A DNA stretch of 64,000 bases from CALMFG01 sp963674805 (GTDB lineage: Bacteria > Bacillota > Clostridia > Christensenellales > CALMFG01), in assembly GCA_963674805.2 (NCBI GenBank), contig CAXXNY010000022.1:205446-269445 (forward strand). Direction: 5' to 3'. Below the pieces are notes generated by a model that worked only from the letters and a program-made list of their open reading frames with translations, was not told the origin of the DNA and searched no databases. This document shows, piece by piece, positions 1 to 8,067 of this stretch. Each line of letters begins with the position of its first letter. Position 1 is the stretch's first letter. Position numbers and translations under genes: made by a program.

Positions 1-1088
1 TGTATTCCCCCGTTTTTCGCTGCGAAAGCCTTGACCGCAGCATCATTTTCGTTCTGTCCCGGATCAAATAAAAACGCATACGCAATCGCTTTTGTCAAAT
101 TATACGGCTTAATACCATATTTTTTACAGAGTATCGCAGGACCGGTGAGCCGGTCGTTATACGCCAGTTTTCTCATCACATCCGCGCCCAAGCGGTCCAC
201 CCTGTCTTTTAAAATCGGGTTGGCCAGGTTTTTGAGCACATCCCGGTTCCATGCCGTCATCTCAGCTTCTGTAAAGCCGTATTCCCGGATTAATGCCCCG
301 CCGATTTCATTCAGTGCCCCGACCGCGCATTCCTGGATGCCCGCGTCCCTGATGCTCTCTTCTACCAGCCCGTATCCCTTCACAAAACCCAGATAGGCAT
401 ACAGCGCATGCAGCATGTTATAGGTATACATCTTACGGACTTCTTCGGCATGAATTTTATCCGAATGTGCAATTCCCGCCAGACAGAGTTTCCCATCTTT
501 TACTGCGGTGCCGTCAATCGTCAGGGGTTCATAGCCGTTTGTCAGTACCACCAGCGGATCATCCGCCAGCATTTGCTCTGTGGGCTGAACCGAAATACGG
601 ATCACGACAGAATCCATAAGCCCGATATAGGCGTTAAAGTGCCGGGCCTCCTCTTCTGATAAGTGCTTTAAAATATATGCCCTAAAGATTTCTGACGGGC
701 CCTGAATGTTCGCGCACATGATAACATTTAACGGTGAGCTCATCTTTTGGCTGACGCGTCGCTTGATAATTACCGCAAAAATCTTCGCAATCGTCTCTAA
801 TGCTCCGGGGAAGACCGCGACCGACATCGCTTCACATGTCAAAGCATGCTGTATCAGCGTTTCCTGCTGATTGATGTTCAGTGCCTCATATCCGGATATC
901 TTAACCGAAGACTTGTCGTCTGCATCTTTATACTTTAAGACGGTATATTCCCCGTGTTGGTTTAATAGATCAACCACATGCTGGTCAGCGTCCGCAAATA
1001 TAATTTTATAACCCGCGGAATAAAAGATATCCGCGACAAATCCTCTGCCGATTTTTCCGGCGCCCCATATTAAAATTTTTTTTTCCAT
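1..1088 (-). CDS. Mannitol-1-phosphate 5-dehydrogenase-like protein, partial (3' end beyond window)
   Basis: The reading frame opens at the ATG complementary to 1086-1088 and stays open to the window edge (362 codons), so the C-terminus is missing. It begins MEKKILIWGAGKIGRGFV, a Rossmann NAD(P)-binding start typical of the MtlD/mannitol dehydrogenase family, followed by the family's central and C-terminal helical regions (NIHAEEVRK-like KIHAEEVRKMYTYNM segment and LTGPAILCKKYG). Family members oxidise polyol phosphates or uronates to keto forms. It is clearly paralogous to the complete protein at 39982-41679, which carries an extra cysteine-rich C-terminal domain; whether this copy has it cannot be seen. 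It is the last visible gene of the ABC-importer operon, 9 bp after the dehydrogenase at 1098. The substrate is unknown. Confidence 0.88.
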   Translation of the reverse strand, partial: MEKKILIWGAGKIGRGFVADIFYSAGYKIIFADADQHVVDLLNQHGEYTVLKYKDADDKSSVKISGYEALNINQQETLIQHALTCEAMSVAVFPGALETIAKIFAVIIKRRVSQKMSSPLNVIMCANIQGPSEIFRAYILKHLSEEEARHFNAYIGLMDSVVIRISVQPTEQMLADDPLVVLTNGYEPLTIDGTAVKDGKLCLAGIAHSDKIHAEEVRKMYTYNMLHALYAYLGFVKGYGLVEESIRDAGIQECAVGALNEIGGALIREYGFTEAEMTAWNRDVLKNLANPILKDRVDRLGADVMRKLAYNDRLTGPAILCKKYGIKPYNLTKAIAYAFLFDPGQNENDAAVKAFAAKNGGI

Positions 1089-1097
1089 ACCTGTCCT

Positions 1098-2120
1098 CTA
1101 TTCGTTGATAAAAACTGCTTTTAAGATACGTTCTTTCTTAACTTTAAACTGTTTTAATACGGCTTCCGCCGTATCAAATCCAAACGTGTGGGTAATAAAG
1201 TCGCTCACATTGATGATATGGTCTTTCAGCAGTGCGATACTCATCGGAAACCTGAGCGCAGGCTCAGCCAGCATCGGCTTGATCACATGCTTATTGAAAA
1301 TAAGCGCATTGATGTCTAACTGAATATGCTGTCCGCCTCCTAAATCAATCCCCAGCGGTACCGCCGTCCCCCCGTGCTTCAGCACTTCAAGCGCAGCCGG
1401 AATCGTCTTAGGCGGAGATGAAATGATCACGCCGTCCGCCTTGCCCCCGCACAGCTGTTCAATCTTTTGATTTAAATCTGATTCATCCGAAAACAGGACA
1501 GCATCCGCACCGTTCTTCAGTGCAATGCTTTTTCTGTATTGGTCATTTGCCGTAATGTTATGGTTACCCACAACAATGACTTTTTTAAGTCCATAATATT
1601 TGGAGACTGCGGCGCACAGCAGTCCGATCGCCCCCATGCCGTATGTCACAACCGTTTCATCCGCACGGAGCCCGCTCATCAAAAACGCGTTCAGTGCAAC
1701 AGCCAGCGGTTCTGTCATACAGGCCTCAATATCGGTCAGCCCGTCAAACGGGACCACCATCCTTCGGTCGACCACCAAATAATCACCCATGCCGCTTTGT
1801 CCTTCTAAGGTTGGTCCGCTTTTGCACAGATGCATTTGGCCGTTCTTGCATAACGCACAGACACCGCAGAACGACACATCCTCAACCACCACGCGGTCAC
1901 CGACTTTCAGGTCGTTAACACCCATGCCTGTCTTAAGCACTTCCGCTGAAATTTCATGCCCCAGCGGGGTTAAATCTTCTGCATTGCGCAGAAAATGGAC
2001 GTCCGTTCCGCATACCCCGCAGGCTTTCACCCTCAGCCGGACATCGTTGATCCCAAGCGGTCTTTCTTCTGTCTCATTAATCCGGACGGTAAATCCATTT
2101 TTGCCGTATATCCCGCGCAT
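1098..2120 (-). CDS. Zinc-dependent medium-chain alcohol/polyol dehydrogenase
   Basis: A 340-residue MDR-family oxidoreductase resembling sorbitol/threonine dehydrogenases. Visible motifs: catalytic zinc ligand Cys37 in GVCGTDVH, GHE at 54-56, structural zinc cysteines 85, 88, 91 and 99, and a Rossmann GMGAIG turn in the middle. I chose the ATG at 2118-2120 rather than an in-frame upstream codon at 2162 because GGGG lies just upstream and because the preceding gene stops 2 bp away, which implies translational coupling. It lies in the operon with a ribose-type importer, DUF4432 and an MtlD-like enzyme, so a role in oxidising an imported sugar or polyol is inferred. The exact substrate cannot be read from sequence. 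Confidence 0.87.
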   Translation of the reverse strand: MRGIYGKNGFTVRINETEERPLGINDVRLRVKACGVCGTDVHFLRNAEDLTPLGHEISAEVLKTGMGVNDLKVGDRVVVEDVSFCGVCALCKNGQMHLCKSGPTLEGQSGMGDYLVVDRRMVVPFDGLTDIEACMTEPLAVALNAFLMSGLRADETVVTYGMGAIGLLCAAVSKYYGLKKVIVVGNHNITANDQYRKSIALKNGADAVLFSDESDLNQKIEQLCGGKADGVIISSPPKTIPAALEVLKHGGTAVPLGIDLGGGQHIQLDINALIFNKHVIKPMLAEPALRFPMSIALLKDHIINVSDFITHTFGFDTAEAVLKQFKVKKERILKAVFINE

Positions 2121-2122
2121 AT

Positions 2123-3199
2123 TTATTCCCCTGTTTTCAGTTCGCCTTTTTCTGCCGTCCACGTTTCATAGGACTCACATATCTTAATCTCGATTTCATG
2201 CGTTTTAACTTCACCGGGAGCAAGCATACATATCTTCTCGTTTTCGCTTACGGTTTTCACGCCTTGTGTCCTGTTGGTCCCGGGCTCCAGCCCCATCACA
2301 TAATCCTGCTGTCCCATCTGTTTCCACTGTGTAAACATGGGCAGTTCATCCCGGTTAAAGCGAATCATCACACCAAAACCGTTATCTCCGATTTTATTGA
2401 ATATGCCTGCCATGGTGTTATTCGCTTGGTCAGACTTAAGCGTATGATAGAAAACACGTTCGCAGTAGCCTTCCTGAGGCGGCTCCACTTGTGCGTAAAC
2501 ATCATCCCGGTAGGACGGATCAGCGGACTCTGTCTCAGCCGCCGGAATGAATACCTCAGCGCCTTCGTCCAACAGCGGATACCCAAAGTTAATATGATAG
2601 AGCACCATTACCGGCGACGGTGCGAAGCCTTCGTTGATAATCTTGTCGGTGATACGAATGGCATTATTGCCCGCCGTAGACACGATCTTTCGGTTCAGTA
2701 CAATATTTTCGCCGAATACAACGCTCTCACGCATCTTGCCTTCGACTGAAAGCACATACTCATCTCCCTGCCACTCTGATGAATAGTTCAGTTCATCCGC
2801 CGGTATCCCGGTCGCCCGGCCGTGTAAGCCGTATGCCTTTCCGTCCACTTCACTCGGCGCGCCCATATACGTATAACCACAGGTCGTTAACAGCCCCGCG
2901 TGAAACACCCTTAAAAAGCCTTTTACGCCGTCTTCTATATAAAAAGCAGGGGAGGCGATTCCTGTCTTGGACAGGTATGAAAAGCCAGCCCCCTTATAAC
3001 TCGCAAACGCAATATCAAGCCCGCGGTCTGCCAGCACGGTATAAGCTAATCCGCCGCCGGTATTGACCTCAAAGGCCGTACTTCCTTTTGCCCTGCCTTC
3101 ACAGAACTGCATCTTCCTGATGCCCGCAATCTGCTGCATATCGCCGACACGCTGTCTAATAAATGACTTGTTTAAAACTTCTTTGTTCAATCCGATCAT
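2123..3199 (-). CDS. DUF4432 family protein (aldose 1-epimerase-like)
   Basis: A 358-residue protein with the DUF4432 pattern: an early TGGGLAYTVLADRGLDIA segment (Asp/Arg-Gly-Leu-Asp), a central GLHGRATG motif and a late LEPGTNRTQG motif, all features of the galactose mutarotase-like beta-sandwich fold. Members of this family are sugar-binding epimerase relatives often found in sugar catabolic operons. The start at 3199 is preferred over the in-frame ATG at 3211 because GGTGA lies 7 nt upstream of it, whereas the upstream ATG has no Shine-Dalgarno. It sits just downstream of the terminator-like hairpin that follows the substrate-binding protein gene, so its expression is probably lower than that gene. 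The sugar is unknown. Confidence 0.82.
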   Translation of the reverse strand: MIGLNKEVLNKSFIRQRVGDMQQIAGIRKMQFCEGRAKGSTAFEVNTGGGLAYTVLADRGLDIAFASYKGAGFSYLSKTGIASPAFYIEDGVKGFLRVFHAGLLTTCGYTYMGAPSEVDGKAYGLHGRATGIPADELNYSSEWQGDEYVLSVEGKMRESVVFGENIVLNRKIVSTAGNNAIRITDKIINEGFAPSPVMVLYHINFGYPLLDEGAEVFIPAAETESADPSYRDDVYAQVEPPQEGYCERVFYHTLKSDQANNTMAGIFNKIGDNGFGVMIRFNRDELPMFTQWKQMGQQDYVMGLEPGTNRTQGVKTVSENEKICMLAPGEVKTHEIEIKICESYETWTAEKGELKTGE

Positions 3200-3220
3200 T
3201 TTATTCACCATTTTTCAATT

Positions 3221-3251
3221 AAAAAGGAGCAGGCGAGAAATCACCTGCTCC
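3221..3251 (-). terminator. Intercistronic terminator/attenuator hairpin after substrate-binding protein gene
   Basis: An 8-bp perfect GC-rich stem (ggagcagg at 3226-3233 with cctgctcc at 3244-3251) is followed on the minus strand by five T residues (3221-3225). It lies between the substrate-binding protein gene and DUF4432, both in the same operon, so it probably gives partial termination that favours the importer genes over the enzymes downstream. Confidence 0.8.
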
Positions 3252-3281
3252 CGCTTATTACCGTTTACCTGTCATGCCCGA

Positions 3282-4325
3282 TTATTCAGGTGTAATTTCA
3301 GTTTTGTAATTTTCGGGTGTGACAATCTGGCCGCCGGTGTCAATAAACAGACCGTTGAAGTCTTCTTTTTCAACGCCGTTTTCAACTTCGCCGCCGGTGA
3401 TTAGGTTATAGAGGTTCTTAACGCTTAAGTATCCCATTTGATAGAAGTTCTGGCCGACAGCAACGTCGATTAATCCTTCATCAAAGAAAGCGATAGAGCT
3501 TGAGAACACGTCCATGGTAACCACTTTGTGGTTTTCAGGATCAGCCTGTTTCCACTTCGTGTATTCCGGAAGTGCGCCCGGCTGTACGATGTACGGCCAT
3601 CCGCCTGCCATGAACCAAGCGTCGATGTCAGGATTTGCACGGGTGTAGTCTTCTACGATGGTAACTGACTTATCAACGTCGTCATCACATGCGCCGGTAT
3701 AAACCACTTCGAGATTAGAGCCGGCAATGGTGTCTAAGAATCCGCTTTTTCTGGATTCGATATCAAACGCGCCCGGGATTCCTTCTAATACTGCAACAGT
3801 GATTTGTTCTCTGTCGTCGCCTTCAAATTGCTTCAGCATTTCTTCACCGCAGATAACGCCTGCCTGATAGTTTTCGGTTCCCGCATAGAACGGTCTTCCG
3901 CAATCCGGTGAGTCAGCGTCAAATGTGGATACCACGATTCCTTCAGAAATCGCTCTTGCTAAAACGTCTTTTAAAGCATCCGGATGATTACAGCTGATGG
4001 CGATACCATCTACGCCGCGTTCAATCAATCCTTCAATAACTTCAACCTGCAGCTGTGCTTCAGCTTTAACCGGAGCATTCCATTCAACTGTAATGCCAAG
4101 GTCTGCGGCTGCCTGTTCAGCACCTTCTTTTGCCGGTAAGAACACGACATTACCCAACTGCTGTGGTACAACAGCAATCACGATGTCATCATCAGCCTGT
4201 ACTTCTTCAGCTGCTGCCGTTTCCGTTTCTTCAACGGCTGCTGCGGTTTCCGTACCCGGGCCGGAGCATGCGAACAGTGAGAAAACCATCGCAAGACACA
4301 GAATCGCCACTAATACTTTCTTCAT
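3282..4325 (-). CDS. Sugar ABC transporter substrate-binding lipoprotein (ribose/AI-2 type)
   Basis: A 347-residue exported binding protein. The N-terminus is a lipoprotein signal with lipobox LFAC and modified Cys20, followed by an acidic Ala/Glu/Thr-rich linker to about residue 48 and then a periplasmic-binding-protein type 1 fold (IVIAVVPQQLGNVVF start, GVDGIAISCNHPDAL, VVSTFDADSPD). It belongs to the ribose/galactose (Peripla_BP_4) class. The start is supported by an excellent AAGGAGG Shine-Dalgarno. It is the last importer gene of the operon, after permease and ATPase, and is followed by a hairpin. The ligand is probably a sugar or polyol. Confidence 0.92.
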   Translation of the reverse strand: MKKVLVAILCLAMVFSLFACSGPGTETAAAVEETETAAAEEVQADDDIVIAVVPQQLGNVVFLPAKEGAEQAAADLGITVEWNAPVKAEAQLQVEVIEGLIERGVDGIAISCNHPDALKDVLARAISEGIVVSTFDADSPDCGRPFYAGTENYQAGVICGEEMLKQFEGDDREQITVAVLEGIPGAFDIESRKSGFLDTIAGSNLEVVYTGACDDDVDKSVTIVEDYTRANPDIDAWFMAGGWPYIVQPGALPEYTKWKQADPENHKVVTMDVFSSSIAFFDEGLIDVAVGQNFYQMGYLSVKNLYNLITGGEVENGVEKEDFNGLFIDTGGQIVTPENYKTEITPE

Positions 4326-4372
4326 CTTATTTCCTCCTTATTAATTTCAAATCGGGTGATTACCCAATTAAA

Positions 4373-5365
4373 CTAAGCTCTTGTTTTACCGCTCTTTCTG
4401 AATTGGTCGAGTGTCACCGCAATAATGATGACGCAGCCAATGATAAACTGCTGCCAGTGTGACTTAATCGACAGCAATACCAGCGCGTTTCTGAGAACAC
4501 CCATGATCGCCGCACCAAATATGGTACCCATGACTGTCCCCGCTCCGCCGGAAAGCGACGCACCGCCGATAACAACCGCAGCGATCGCATCCAACTCATA
4601 TCCGTTACCGGCTGTCGGCTGGCCGATGCCCAGCTTAGCCGCCGTGATGATACCGGCAAACCCGGACAGCAGTCCGCCGAATGTATAAACTAATATTTTG
4701 ATTATTCTGGTGTTAATCCCTGAAATTCTGGTCGCTTCTTCATTGCCGCCGATTGCATATATCCGTCTGCCGGTGACCGTTTTATTCAGGAATACCGCAA
4801 AGATCACTGCAATCACGAGCATGCACCAAATCGGTGTCGGGATATTCAAGATATATCCCTGGCCTAAGAACAGAAATCCATCCTCTATATCGGTGACCGG
4901 ATAGCCTTCCGTTAAGATGTAACAGAGGCTTCTGCCGATACTCAGCATACCCAGTGTCGCAATAAACGGAGGCAGTTTTACCTTAACAACCAAAAGTCCG
5001 TTAACCAGTCCCATCGCCATCCCTGTGGCCATCCCAAGCAGGATTGACGGTACGACCGGCCATCCGAGGTTTTGCATACCCATACACGCGATAACACCCG
5101 AAAATCCGAATATTGATCCGATTGAAAGGTCAATTCCTCCCGTGATGATAATCATTGTCGCGCCTATCCCTGCTATCGCATAAGCGGAGAAGTTTCTGGC
5201 GACCGACAACAAGTTGTTGATCGACCGGAACGGCGGACTGACAATATACATCAGCAGGCACATACCGACCAGCACCAGAAAAATATTGAATGAGGACGCC
5301 TTAACGACGCGTAGTAACATTCTCGTCAGACCGTTCGGTTCGGTCTTCTTACTGTTTTTTGCCAT
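4373..5365 (-). CDS. Sugar ABC transporter permease, RbsC type
   Basis: A 330-residue integral membrane permease with about 8-10 hydrophobic segments and the ribose-permease signature regions: GIGATMIIITGGIDLSIGS near residue 65-83, and the EAA-like cytoplasmic loop YAIGGNEEATRISGI near residue 203 followed by YELDAIAAVVIGGASLSGG. It would form the membrane channel with the double ATPase encoded immediately upstream and the lipoprotein encoded downstream. It is closely similar in layout to the permease at 44942-45922. Confidence 0.94.
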   Translation of the reverse strand: MAKNSKKTEPNGLTRMLLRVVKASSFNIFLVLVGMCLLMYIVSPPFRSINNLLSVARNFSAYAIAGIGATMIIITGGIDLSIGSIFGFSGVIACMGMQNLGWPVVPSILLGMATGMAMGLVNGLLVVKVKLPPFIATLGMLSIGRSLCYILTEGYPVTDIEDGFLFLGQGYILNIPTPIWCMLVIAVIFAVFLNKTVTGRRIYAIGGNEEATRISGINTRIIKILVYTFGGLLSGFAGIITAAKLGIGQPTAGNGYELDAIAAVVIGGASLSGGAGTVMGTIFGAAIMGVLRNALVLLSIKSHWQQFIIGCVIIIAVTLDQFRKSGKTRA

Positions 5366-5390
5366 TTCTAGTTTCTACCTTTCTAACCTA

Positions 5391-6890
5391 TTAAGATATC
5401 GCCATTTTCATAATGCTTTCCTGGCTTGCTTCTTCCCGTAATAATTCACCCTTAATTCTGCCTTCGTGCATCACTACAATCCGGTCAGACATGCCGAGGA
5501 TTTCCGGAAGTTCCGAAGAAATCATAATGATCGCCACGCCGCTTTTCGCCAATTTTGACATCAGTAGATGGATCTCTTTTTTCGATCCAACGTCAATCCC
5601 GCGTGTCGGTTCGTCTAAAATTAATATTTCAGGCGTTGTTGCCATCCACTTTCCGATAACCACCTTCTGCTGGTTGCCGCCGGAAAGGTTTTTAACCAAT
5701 TGCTCCTGGCTAGGCGTCTTGATCTGTAATTTGTTTGTATACTCCTCAGAGATACTGCGTTCCTTCTTCTTATTGATAAAACGCAGTTTTGCCAATGTAT
5801 CCAGGCACGCCAGCGTGATGTTTTCCCTGACGCTCATCCCCAGCACCAGCGCCTGCTCTTTTCTGTCTTCGGGTAAAAACCCGATTTTATTCTTTAATGC
5901 ATCCCCCGTGCTGTTGATCTTCACTGGTTTGCCGTTGATTTTAATCTCACCGGTCAGCTTTTTATCCACGCCGAAAACCGCGCGCATGACTTCCGAACGT
6001 CCGGCGCCGATCAGCCCTGCAATCCCCAATATTTCGCCTTTTCTTACCGAGAAGCTGATGTCTTTTAAGAAGCCTTCTGTGGATAGGTCTGTGACTTCCA
6101 AAACGACTTCCCCGATCTTCGCTTCCTGTTTTGCAAAAATGTCATCGACCTCTCTGCCGACCATGTGCTTGATGACTTCGTCCTGAGTAGTTTTGGCTGC
6201 ATCCAGCGTCGTAACCATTTCGCCGTCACGCATAATCGCGACCTTATCCGCAATCTCAAAGATTTCCTTTAAGCGGTGCGTGATGAAAATAATCGCAACA
6301 TTCTGCCGTTTGAGCGCACGGATGATTTGTAAAAGCGTATCCGTCTCAGTCTCAGTCAGCGATGATGTCGGTTCATCCATAACGATGAGCTGTGCGTCAA
6401 AAGACAGCGCTTTTGCCACTTCAATCATCTGCTTCTGCGCGGTAGACAAGTTGCCGGCAATCGTATTGGTGTCGATATCCAGCCCCACGCTTGTCAGCAG
6501 CTTCTTCGCTTCATGGTGCATCAGCTTTTTATCAACCATACCTTTAAGCTTCGGCTCTTTGCCCAAGAAAATATTTTCCGCGACATTGAGATTAGGCAAA
6601 ACGTTCAGTTCCTGATATATCGTACTGATACCTTGTTTAAACGCGCTTAAGGGATCATCAATATCGGCCGGTTTTCCGTCAATAATGATTTCGCCGGCGT
6701 CTTTTTCCAACGCACCGGATAATATCTTCATCAGCGTCGATTTACCCGCACCGTTTTCACCAATCAGCGCAACAACCTCACCCCGATTGATTTCAAAGTC
6801 AACCTGATCTAATGCCAGAACACCGGGGAACCGTTTGGTGATGCTTTTCATCTGTAAAAACGTTTTGGATTCTTTCCCTGTTTTTCCCAT
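5391..6890 (-). CDS. Sugar ABC transporter double ATPase, RbsA type
   Basis: A 499-residue protein with two tandem ABC domains. The N-terminal one has Walker A GENGAGKST (about 43-51), a degenerate signature LSTAQKQ and Walker B LIVMDEPTSS. The C-terminal one has the altered Walker A GLIGAGRSEV that is normal for RbsA/MglA second domains, signature LSGGNQQK and Walker B LILDEPTRGIDVG. This asymmetry is typical of the carbohydrate uptake transporter-2 (CUT2) class, where one fused ATPase serves a permease dimer. It is encoded between the NagB-like enzyme and the permease of the same operon. Confidence 0.95.
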   Translation of the reverse strand: MGKTGKESKTFLQMKSITKRFPGVLALDQVDFEINRGEVVALIGENGAGKSTLMKILSGALEKDAGEIIIDGKPADIDDPLSAFKQGISTIYQELNVLPNLNVAENIFLGKEPKLKGMVDKKLMHHEAKKLLTSVGLDIDTNTIAGNLSTAQKQMIEVAKALSFDAQLIVMDEPTSSLTETETDTLLQIIRALKRQNVAIIFITHRLKEIFEIADKVAIMRDGEMVTTLDAAKTTQDEVIKHMVGREVDDIFAKQEAKIGEVVLEVTDLSTEGFLKDISFSVRKGEILGIAGLIGAGRSEVMRAVFGVDKKLTGEIKINGKPVKINSTGDALKNKIGFLPEDRKEQALVLGMSVRENITLACLDTLAKLRFINKKKERSISEEYTNKLQIKTPSQEQLVKNLSGGNQQKVVIGKWMATTPEILILDEPTRGIDVGSKKEIHLLMSKLAKSGVAIIMISSELPEILGMSDRIVVMHEGRIKGELLREEASQESIMKMAIS

Positions 6891-6924
6891 GTGTATACCT
6901 TCGCTTTTCTATCTAATAAAAATC

Positions 6925-7875
6925 CTAGTTTGTATCCGCTTCCAATGGTCCAGCGAGTTCTTCTGTATAGAACAGCTTTCCGGGCAGAGTCGGCATGAAC
7001 GATGACGGAATCCATATACTCGGTTCATAGCGCAGTGTGACCCATAATGAGACGCCCTGCCACTGCATCCCGCGTCCAAAGATTCCCTCGGCGCCACCGA
7101 TTGCTTTATCCGCTTTCATAAACAGTCCCGGTCCTACTGTATTTGCTCTGCAAGGTACCAGCGTGGTTCTGCTCTTAAAGCTGGTTAATGCGTTCTGTTC
7201 AATCGTCAACGGGTGCAGTTGTGCGCCCAGCCGATAAGCCGGTTTGCGCCATTCTTCTTCACTGCTGAATTCCGCAGCAAAATGAGGTTCCCAGAATGCA
7301 ATATGGAATACACGGCCGATGCCGTATACCAGTCCCAATATGCCGCCGTCCGCCTTTATCTTGGTGATTTTTTCTTCATAGTGCGGCAGGTCTTCTTTTG
7401 TTGCGAAATTGCGCTGGCTTTCCGGTACTGTTAAGTCGCCCAGCGGTTTATAAAACGCTTCCTGCATCGCATTATAAAAGGATCCTTTGTTGCTCTTGTC
7501 GAGTGTATTTCCGTCTTTGTCGCTCCACTCATCCATATTAAAACAATGCACATGTTTTGCGTCCACATTCCATTGCTTTAAAAAGTACACGACCCATCTG
7601 TACATCCCCATCGGGCCCACCGGCAGTATCAATGCAAGCTGTTTGCCCGCATCCCTTGCCTCTTTGATTGTCAGTGCAATTTCATGGCCGTAATATACAT
7701 TGAAATCACTCAGGCTTTTTACCGGCACGGGTTCAAAATCCTTATGCCAAAAAGACTGCCTGTCGGTCGCTTCTTCAGGTTTATGCGAACAACACTTGTC
7801 AATCTTTTCAAGATCCCAGCCTTTTGGGAAGAAATCTTCCATCAAGGATCCTTCTCTTGTTGTTAAGAAATCCAT
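6925..7875 (-). CDS. NagB-like sugar-phosphate isomerase/deaminase homologue with altered active site
   Basis: A 316-residue protein related to glucosamine-6-phosphate deaminase. The family's DEY segment appears as FNMDEWSD, and the GHIAFNEP segment appears as GIGRVFHIAFWEP, so the histidine and glutamate equivalent to E. coli NagB His143 and Glu148 are kept, but the catalytic Asp141 position is Val. It is also longer at the N-terminus than NagB (about 266 residues). It may therefore catalyse a different isomerisation or hydrolysis of a sugar phosphate. It is the first gene of the importer operon, with GAAGGAG 7 nt before the ATG and a TATAAT promoter upstream. The substrate is not assignable. 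Confidence 0.75.
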   Translation of the reverse strand: MDFLTTREGSLMEDFFPKGWDLEKIDKCCSHKPEEATDRQSFWHKDFEPVPVKSLSDFNVYYGHEIALTIKEARDAGKQLALILPVGPMGMYRWVVYFLKQWNVDAKHVHCFNMDEWSDKDGNTLDKSNKGSFYNAMQEAFYKPLGDLTVPESQRNFATKEDLPHYEEKITKIKADGGILGLVYGIGRVFHIAFWEPHFAAEFSSEEEWRKPAYRLGAQLHPLTIEQNALTSFKSRTTLVPCRANTVGPGLFMKADKAIGGAEGIFGRGMQWQGVSLWVTLRYEPSIWIPSSFMPTLPGKLFYTEELAGPLEADTN

Positions 7876-7908
7876 TTTGCTACTCCTTCGCTTGTAGTAA
7901 TGCTGTTT

Positions 7909-7936
7909 ATTATATCAATTTAAAAATGACAGCCAA
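7909..7936 (-). promoter_or_regulatory. Promoter of NagB-like/ABC importer operon
   Basis: On the minus strand a TTGGCT -35 (7931-7936) and a perfect TATAAT -10 (7909-7914) are separated by 16 nt, about 30 nt before the first gene. Candidate ROK operators lie just upstream at 7951-7965 and 8028-8042. Confidence 0.65.
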
Positions 7937-7950
7937 TAACGAGATACTTC

Positions 7951-7965
7951 TTTTCATTCTGAAAA
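7951..7965 (+). promoter_or_regulatory. Candidate ROK-regulator operator, site A
   Basis: Perfect 6-bp inverted repeat TTTTCA-TTC-TGAAAA located just upstream of the operon-1 promoter. A 13/15 match in opposite orientation occurs at 8028-8042 and a 12/15 match at the ROK gene promoter (9344-9358). Confidence 0.55.
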
Positions 7966-8027
7966 ATACTATATTAACTATATTCGCCGTGACTTCTCAA
8001 ATTCCTTTTTATTTTTTAGTTTTTTTA

Positions 8028-8042
8028 TTTTCTGAATGAAAT
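8028..8042 (-). promoter_or_regulatory. Candidate ROK-regulator operator, site B
   Basis: Read on the minus strand this is ATTTCATTCAGAAAA, differing from site A at two of 15 positions. It lies between the stop of the ROK gene and the operon-1 promoter, 77 bp from site A, a spacing that would allow looping or co-operative binding. Confidence 0.5.
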
Positions 8043-8067
8043 AATGTGAGTAAAAAAACAAAATCGA

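Noticed and set aside
5413..6186. A 257-residue plus-strand open frame
   Set aside because: It is antisense to the RbsA-type ATPase and has no recognisable domain.
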